Assembly (NCBI GenBank): GCA_022865865.1
Contig: JALHTN010000666.1
Coordinates: forward strand, 1-11,638
Direction of reading: 5' to 3'
DNA length: 11,638 nucleotides
Source of the DNA: Anaerolineales bacterium
GTDB lineage: Bacteria > Chloroflexota > Anaerolineae > Anaerolineales > UBA4823
Shown: piece after piece, positions 7,165-11,638 of the stretch
Position numbering within the stretch: position 1 is the stretch's first letter
Layout: every line of letters starts with the position of its first letter
Translations under genes and position numbers: made by a program
The notes under the pieces: generated by a model
Database searches by the model: none
What the model was told of the DNA's origin: nothing
What the model saw: only the letters and a program-made list of their open reading frames with translations

Positions 7165-8040
7165 ATGAAGACGATTGATTTAACCATCCCGCTTGGGATT
7201 GGGACACCTCCCTGGCCGACTTATGAACCGCTGCAGGTGAAATACTTTAAACGCCTGGCTCCCAATGGGGCGAACGGCCAGCTGGTTACGCATTCGAATC
7301 ATATAGGCACTCACCTGGATGGTGAGATCCATTTCTTTACACCCGGCAAGGATATGGCTCAATTGGAGATGGATTTCCTGGTAAATAATGGCGTGATCGT
7401 TGATCTCAGCGATGCAGCTGGTGATTATGAGGTCTATTCCAGCCAGATGGTCGAAGAGCGGGTAGAGGTCAAAGAAGGGGATATCCTGATCATCCATACC
7501 GGATACCACCATTTTGGTTGGGACCATAACACGGCGGATGAAATCCGCTATATGGTCAAACATCCTGGACCCGACCGCGAATTTGCAGAATGGGCAAAGG
7601 CCAAAAAACTGCGCTGGATAGGCGTTGATTGTGGAAGTGCAGATCACCCCATGAATACCATCATCCGGGACTGGATGCCGCGCCAAACTCGCCAGGCTGA
7701 GCAGGTATTTAAGGAAAAATATGGTCAGAGTCTAGCTGAATTTTATAACGACTCGAAGTATCAGCTGATGCACATTGAAATGTTTCCCCATGGCATCATT
7801 CATGCAGAATGCGTGGGAGGGGATATCGACTTGCTGCTAAACCAAAGGGCAACGATCGGTTTCTTCCCCTGGCGATTTGTGGATGGGGAGGCCAGCATCG
7901 GCCGCTGTGTAGCCTTCGTGGATGATGACAGATATGAGCAGCTGATGGTCAAAAAATCGGCGCTCCCGAAGACAAAGTTTGGAGACGCTTCAGATCCCAG
8001 TCACGTGGAGCAATTAAACAGGTTGAGCAGAAAATTTTAA
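7165..8040 (+). CDS. Cyclase (kynurenine formamidase-like) family metal-dependent hydrolase
   Basis: A 291-residue member of the cyclase family (PF04199), which includes kynurenine formamidase and isatin hydrolase; these use a divalent metal to hydrolyse amide, lactam or similar bonds. The metal motif is present: HIGTHLDGEIH (residues 46-56) matches HxGTHxDxPxH, with His46, His50, Asp52 and His56 kept but Glu54 in place of the usual Pro. Further features are DILIIHTGYH (106-115), VDCGSADHPM (154-163) and GEASIGRCVAF (241-251). It is somewhat longer than typical bacterial KynB (about 210 residues) and nearer the larger isatin-hydrolase-like members. AAGGAG lies 8 bases before the ATG. The 61-base gap to the Mo subunit holds no terminator, so it probably shares the transcript and may open a ring oxidised by the hydroxylase. 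Confidence 0.85.
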   Translation: MKTIDLTIPLGIGTPPWPTYEPLQVKYFKRLAPNGANGQLVTHSNHIGTHLDGEIHFFTPGKDMAQLEMDFLVNNGVIVDLSDAAGDYEVYSSQMVEERVEVKEGDILIIHTGYHHFGWDHNTADEIRYMVKHPGPDREFAEWAKAKKLRWIGVDCGSADHPMNTIIRDWMPRQTRQAEQVFKEKYGQSLAEFYNDSKYQLMHIEMFPHGIIHAECVGGDIDLLLNQRATIGFFPWRFVDGEASIGRCVAFVDDDRYEQLMVKKSALPKTKFGDASDPSHVEQLNRLSRKF

Positions 8041-8070
8041 TTCTTAATGAAAGCAGATTGAAAACAAGAG

Positions 8071-8108
8071 TAGAGGTGCGCTACAAAATATCCTGCGGCG
8101 CACCTCTA
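8071..8108. terminator. Hairpin terminator between convergent operons
   Basis: A perfect 11-bp inverted repeat, TAGAGGTGCGC (8071-8081) and GCGCACCTCTA (8098-8108), with a 16-base loop. On the minus strand it is followed by CTCTTGTTTT, a fair T-tract. On the + strand the tail (ATTCTATTAATCT) is weaker. It lies between the hydrolase stop codon and the stop codon of the convergent DUF35 gene, so it may act on both. Confidence 0.7.
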
Positions 8109-8119
8109 ATTCTATTAAT

Positions 8120-8452
8120 CTAATCCTCGAAGGTCAGGCCATATACCCGCACCCCGTTCTGGTATCTGACCTCGTCCCAACCAGTGGTGAGCTTCATGCC
8201 GATCTTTACCTTATCAGATTTGATCAAGCCCATTGCTTTGAGGCCATTTTCAAATTCGACAACACCCAGCACTCTGCCGCGCTCGTCAATACCCCAGGGC
8301 AGCTCGTTAACCACCGTATAAGTCAGCAGCTTGCCTCGCTTGGTTGGCTCAACCTTCTTGAATTCCCGTTCGTTGCAGTTCAAGCAGCGTTCGTGTCTTG
8401 GGAACATGACCTGACCGCAGTTGGTACATTTATAACCAGTGATGGTCTTCAT
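8120..8452 (-). CDS. DUF35 Zn-ribbon/OB-fold protein, thiolase partner
   Basis: A 110-residue protein of the DUF35 family. The N-terminal rubredoxin-like zinc ribbon has CTNC (Cys9, Cys12) and CLNC (Cys23, Cys26). An OB-fold follows, from about residue 35 (GKLLTYTVVNELP) to the C-terminus (VRVYGLTFED). Known family members pair with thiolases, as in the archaeal thiolase/HMG-CoA synthase complex, where DUF35 helps bind and channel acyl-CoA. The start codon overlaps the thiolase stop as ATGA (8449-8452), and GAGGAGGG lies just upstream inside the thiolase gene, pointing to translational coupling and probably a stoichiometric complex. Last gene of the minus-strand operon. Confidence 0.9.
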   Translation of the reverse strand: MKTITGYKCTNCGQVMFPRHERCLNCNEREFKKVEPTKRGKLLTYTVVNELPWGIDERGRVLGVVEFENGLKAMGLIKSDKVKIGMKLTTGWDEVRYQNGVRVYGLTFED

Positions 8453-9633
8453 GCATCCCTCCTCAACACAAATGCAACTACATTGTTGCCAAATCCGCCA
8501 AAATTCAACGAGAAACCATTAGCAGCATCCTTCACCTGGCGTTCTCCAGCTTTGCCTCTGAGCTGCCAGACCAATTCAACGACCTGGGCGGTGCCGGTCG
8601 CACCGACTGGATGGCCGCGAGCTTTTAACCCGCCGGAGGGATTGATGGGCAGTTTGCCACCGATTTGAGTGGCACCGCTGGCGACCGCTTCACCACCCTG
8701 GCCTTTCTTGAAGAAGCCAACATGCTCGCTTTCGGCGATCTCCAGGATAGTAAATGCATCATGCAGTTCGGCGACGTCAATGTCAGCTGGTTTGATACCC
8801 GCCATTGAAAATGCTTTTTCAGCGGCGATGGTTACGGCTTTCAAATCAGTGGGATCATCACGTTCCTGAAGCGTGTGTGTGTCAGTGGCTTGCCCGAAAC
8901 CCGCGATGGTGATCGGGGTATTTTTTAGCTTCTTGGCGATCTCAGGGGTGGTCAGCAGCACAGCTGCGGCGCCATCACTGACAGGGCAGCAATCGTAGAG
9001 ATGCAATGGATCTGCGACCACCGGATTGTTAATATGAGCTTGCGGATGGGTGAGAATACCTTCCTTGGTGATCTTCATTTGGATATGAGCATACGGGTTT
9101 AACAAACCATTGTTTTGGTTCTTGATGGCTACATCAGCTAAGTGATCGCGCGTGATCCCGTATTTGTCCATATAAAGTCGGGCGAACATGCCTGCCATAG
9201 CTGGCAGTGTCACCCCATAAATATATTCTGCCTGGGGATGGGTCATGCAGGCAACGATATCGGTGGAGCGAGGTCCAATCACCTCGCGCATCTTCTCACC
9301 ACCGGCGACCAAGACCACATCATAATACCCAGAAGCGACCGCCAAGAGGCCATTCTTGATAGCTGATCCACCAGAAGCTGGCCCGTTTTCGATCCGGTCA
9401 GCAGCAGCTGGCATGAGGTTCAGCCTATCCACCAGGGAGCTGGCAACCGAGACCTGGTGGTTGAATAACCCGGAGGCCATGTTGCCGACATAGACCGCGT
9501 CGACAGGTCGGTCTCCCAAGCCGGCATCGTCCATGGCTCGCAGCCCCGCAGCAGCCAGCATATCTACCAGGCTGTCATCATCATGGCGTTCAAAGGGGAT
9601 CATCCCAACTCCAGAAATTACTACCGGTCTCAT
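8449..9633 (-). CDS. Thiolase-family protein (SCP2/archaeal type) lacking the nucleophilic Cys
   Basis: A 394-residue thiolase-superfamily protein of normal length. The N-terminal half starts VVISGVGMIPFERHD, and the C-terminal half carries ELHDAFTILE (His291) and NPSGGLKARGHPVGATG (His341), both catalytic-base regions of SCP2/archaeal-type thiolases. The nucleophile loop, usually ExxCASGG, reads IENGPASGG (residues 81-89), with Pro85 at the cysteine position. DCCPVSDGAA (214-223) has cysteines, but they lie outside the usual active-site position. Claisen condensation or thiolysis through an acyl-Cys intermediate is therefore unlikely by the standard route; acyl-CoA binding or another chemistry is possible. 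Its start overlaps the upstream GNAT-like gene as ATGA (9630-9633), and AGGAAGG precedes the ATG. It overlaps the DUF35 gene at its other end. Confidence 0.88.
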   Translation of the reverse strand: MRPVVISGVGMIPFERHDDDSLVDMLAAAGLRAMDDAGLGDRPVDAVYVGNMASGLFNHQVSVASSLVDRLNLMPAAADRIENGPASGGSAIKNGLLAVASGYYDVVLVAGGEKMREVIGPRSTDIVACMTHPQAEYIYGVTLPAMAGMFARLYMDKYGITRDHLADVAIKNQNNGLLNPYAHIQMKITKEGILTHPQAHINNPVVADPLHLYDCCPVSDGAAAVLLTTPEIAKKLKNTPITIAGFGQATDTHTLQERDDPTDLKAVTIAAEKAFSMAGIKPADIDVAELHDAFTILEIAESEHVGFFKKGQGGEAVASGATQIGGKLPINPSGGLKARGHPVGATGTAQVVELVWQLRGKAGERQVKDAANGFSLNFGGFGNNVVAFVLRRDA

Positions 9634-10322
9634 TGGAGCACCTTCCTCTTCGCACCTAAGATCTTCTCGAGGATGTCATCTTCAGTGGCGATGATGATCT
9701 CTTTTTCAGCCACCTGCAACAATTCTGGAGGAACAGGTCGTTCGCCTGCCACCAGACGATGTTTGGCAGCGAAGTACAAATCGCGAGTAAGGGCGTAGGG
9801 GGTGGCTCCGCCCAGCTCGTGCTGCCCATCACGCTGGATCAGACCATATTCGATCATCCAGCGCCTGAACCCGATCGGGCTTTCAGCAGTGATCAGCACT
9901 TCATCCTGTTCCAGGTATTCAATATGATGCTCCATCTTCGAGGCAAACAGGTGGGCGCCGATGCGCAGGCCGCGCTCGATGGCCAAGGTATGCAGACTGA
10001 TGCCGACTTCGGGTGAGAACATGCGGCTGTTGACAATGCCAACCAATAATCCATCGATCTGGCCGAGCAGGCAAAATTCATCCCGCACCCGGTAGCGGTA
10101 CCAGCCGAGCAGCTCGGCATACAGGCGTACGCCGACAATGTCATAATAATCTCGGGGCACCTGCAGGGTCGGTTTGACCGCCTCCAGCAGGATCGGTACA
10201 TCGTCTCGATTGGCTTGCCGGATCACCAGCTTGGCGCCGGTTGCCAGGGTGACCACCTTGGCGGGGTAAGGCGCCATTGGGTATTCCGGGGGTCTTAGGT
10301 ATCCTTCTAATTCCATGTCCAT
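9630..10322 (-). CDS. GNAT-like acetyltransferase-fold protein
   Basis: A 230-residue soluble protein that I assign to the GNAT fold with moderate confidence. Residues 32-49 (LVIRQANRDDVPILLEAV) resemble the GNAT N-terminal strand-helix. Residues 84-102 (CLLGQIDGLLVGIVNSRMF) match the central beta-hairpin. Residues 107-137 contain IERGLRIGAHLF, a divergent form of the Q/RxxGxG/A acetyl-CoA loop. Residues 142-161 (VLITAESPIGFRRWMIEYGL) match motif B. A C-terminal tail of about 60 residues (PYALTRDLYFAAKHRL onward) is unlike standard GNATs. The ATG follows AAGGAGGT by 6 bases, the strongest ribosome binding site in the window. It is first in the operon with thiolase and DUF35, so it probably acts on, or with, the same acyl-CoA. 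The substrate is unknown. Confidence 0.7.
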   Translation of the reverse strand: MDMELEGYLRPPEYPMAPYPAKVVTLATGAKLVIRQANRDDVPILLEAVKPTLQVPRDYYDIVGVRLYAELLGWYRYRVRDEFCLLGQIDGLLVGIVNSRMFSPEVGISLHTLAIERGLRIGAHLFASKMEHHIEYLEQDEVLITAESPIGFRRWMIEYGLIQRDGQHELGGATPYALTRDLYFAAKHRLVAGERPVPPELLQVAEKEIIIATEDDILEKILGAKRKVLQ

Positions 10323-10391
10323 AAATTAACCTCCTTGATATTCGGATAGCTAAATATATTAACAAATCCGAGGTTTAAGAATGTATCTAAT

Positions 10392-10420
10392 ATTATTGTA
10401 TAGAAATTTGGTTACGTCAA
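10392..10420 (-). promoter_or_regulatory. Promoter of GNAT-thiolase-DUF35 operon
   Basis: On the minus strand, TTGACG (10420-10415, 5/6) is followed by a 17-base spacer and AATAAT (10397-10392, 5/6). Transcription would start near 10385, giving a leader of about 63 bases that ends in the AAGGAGGT ribosome binding site (10336-10329). Confidence 0.6.
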
Positions 10421-10519
10421 CTGATGGAAAAAATTTATAATGTGGATTTTAGGAACAAAATTATCCTGAGGCGATTGATATCTATGAAAATCAACCATAT
10501 TCCTATCCACTTCTGCGGC

Positions 10520-10556
10520 AAAAAATGCGGGTAGTATGCATAATCACTACCCGCAT
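10520..10556 (-). terminator. Intrinsic terminator of Gfo/Idh/MocA gene
   Basis: A perfect 11-bp stem, ATGCGGGTAGT (10525-10535) and ACTACCCGCAT (10546-10556), with a 10-base loop. Read on the minus strand it is followed by six T (10525-10520). It lies 22 bases past the stop codon and isolates this gene from the thiolase operon downstream. Confidence 0.88.
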
Positions 10557-10578
10557 CTTAGGATCAGGATAATCAGGA

Positions 10579-11610
10579 TCAAGTGAGGAACACAATCCGA
10601 TCTTCACGAATTGATGTTTCTGCTGCCAGCATGACCTCGATCGAACGGCGACCATCCTCGCCGGTAACCAGTGGCTGCTGGTCCCTGAGCACGCATTCGA
10701 AGAAATGTTCGATTTCCATTTTTGCCGCGCCAACCAGCTTGCCGTTCATGGTTGGCCAGTGGCGGGTATCGGGCAGCTTCCAGCCATCCCGGTCGCAGGC
10801 ATACAGGTCCATAGGAGTGAAATTCAAGTTCAGAACCCCTTCCGTGCCGATGACATTCATGCGTACATCACCGAAACCACCCCAATTGGTAGGTTTATCC
10901 CAGCCTGCCCATTCTTCAGGTAGACACCAGCCAACTTCATGGATACCTAAAGCACCATCCGTAAATTCAATCATCAGCCAGGCACTATCATAGGTTTTAA
11001 ATTCATCCCAGACCCTGCCACGTAAAGCGCGAGCATAGACAGATTTGATCGGTTGGGGATGGTACCAGAGCATCTGGTCAATATCATGAACCCCGATATA
11101 GGTAATCGGGCTGACACGCCCGCCAAGGCGCCTCGATTCATCAATGGTCGCAATGCGCCGGGCGTAAGCTGAGAGGAACTTGCCGATGTTCCCTTCTTCT
11201 ATGGCATCCTTGATCAAGGCGTAATTAACTTCAAAACGCAGGATATGACCGACCATCAATTTAACATTGTTTTCCTGGCAAGATTGGATCATTTTGTCAG
11301 CATCCGCGAGAGATGTTGCGAATGGTTTCTCAACGAGGATATGAACCCCATATTGGGAGGCAGCGATGACCGGTTCAAGATGATCCGATTCAGGTGTAGC
11401 GATGATGACCGTGTCGGGCTGTTCACGCATCAGCATTTCTGAATGATCCTGGTAAGCTACGCCTCCATATGAAGCGACGAGTTTTTGGGCATGGTCGAGA
11501 TTGACATCGCTTGCAGCCACACAGCGTGCGTAGGGTAGCTCGTAGCCAACCCGAGCCAATACGCCCCCCATAAAACCAGCGCCAATTACGGCAAAGGTTA
11601 CTTCATTCAC
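10579..11610 (-). CDS. Gfo/Idh/MocA family NAD(P)-dependent oxidoreductase
   Basis: A 343-residue cytoplasmic dehydrogenase of the Gfo/Idh/MocA family, which oxidises or reduces sugars, inositols and related polyols with NAD(P). The N-terminal Rossmann fold shows VIGAGFMGG (residues 8-16, GxGxxG). The family EKP motif is VEKPFA (93-98; Lys95 is the expected catalytic lysine). The C-terminal alpha/beta domain carries GVHDIDQMLWY (173-183), the usual substrate-side HDxD motif, and RMNVIGTEG (250-258). The length is typical. The start is GTG at 11610, 6 bases after AAGGAG (11622-11617); no nearer in-frame ATG exists. The upstream flank is cut by the window edge, so it could be the last gene of a longer operon. 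The substrate cannot be assigned. Confidence 0.9.
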   Translation of the reverse strand: MNEVTFAVIGAGFMGGVLARVGYELPYARCVAASDVNLDHAQKLVASYGGVAYQDHSEMLMREQPDTVIIATPESDHLEPVIAASQYGVHILVEKPFATSLADADKMIQSCQENNVKLMVGHILRFEVNYALIKDAIEEGNIGKFLSAYARRIATIDESRRLGGRVSPITYIGVHDIDQMLWYHPQPIKSVYARALRGRVWDEFKTYDSAWLMIEFTDGALGIHEVGWCLPEEWAGWDKPTNWGGFGDVRMNVIGTEGVLNLNFTPMDLYACDRDGWKLPDTRHWPTMNGKLVGAAKMEIEHFFECVLRDQQPLVTGEDGRRSIEVMLAAETSIREDRIVFLT

Positions 11611-11638
11611 CTAGGTCTCCTTCCCGAGCCAGCGAATC

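Overview
The window looks like chromosomal DNA from an anaerobic or facultative bacterium, most plausibly a member of the Chloroflexota (Anaerolineae-like). That guess rests on a lipoprotein with a Pro/Thr/Glu-rich 'PTP' linker, moderate GC, and a mix of molybdenum hydroxylase, thiolase/DUF35 and Gfo/Idh/MocA genes. No rRNA, tRNA, CRISPR array, insertion sequence or phage gene was seen, so the taxonomy is inference only.

Layout, left to right. (1) 1-824: a decayed stretch. A GTG-started conserved gene (172-603, +) with a good ribosome binding site is cut by an in-frame TAA at codon 15. A possible frameshifted minus-strand gene fragment runs off the left edge. (2) 825-1877 (+): a lipoprotein with an M23 (LytM) domain that keeps the zinc ligands but has lost both catalytic histidines, followed by a strong hairpin terminator at 1933-1961. 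(3) 2000-2917 (-): a DUF2877 (AllH/YlbF-like) protein. (4) 2918-3336: a regulatory region with a near-consensus promoter, a second -10 element, a 9-bp direct repeat and a possible 39-codon ORF. (5) 3337-8040 (+): a four-gene cassette, FAD subunit, [2Fe-2S] subunit and Mo-cofactor subunit of a xanthine dehydrogenase-family hydroxylase, then a metal-dependent cyclase/kynurenine-formamidase-family hydrolase. A hairpin at 8071-8108 separates it from the convergent genes. (6) 10322-8120 (-): a tight three-gene operon, GNAT-like protein, thiolase and DUF35 Zn-ribbon/OB-fold protein, with ATGA overlaps at both junctions and its own promoter at 10392-10420. (7) 11610-10579 (-): a Gfo/Idh/MocA oxidoreductase ending in a textbook terminator.

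How the genes may work together. The Mo hydroxylase would add oxygen from water to a carbon of an N-heterocycle or aldehyde, and the cyclase-family hydrolase would open the resulting cyclic amide or similar bond. The divergent DUF2877 protein belongs to a family tied to purine/allantoin nitrogen catabolism through oxamate carbamoyltransferase. This suggests a heterocycle (purine-like) degradation unit with an unidentified substrate. The thiolase/DUF35/GNAT trio is a separate acyl-CoA module whose thiolase has proline where the nucleophilic cysteine is expected, so ordinary Claisen chemistry is doubtful.
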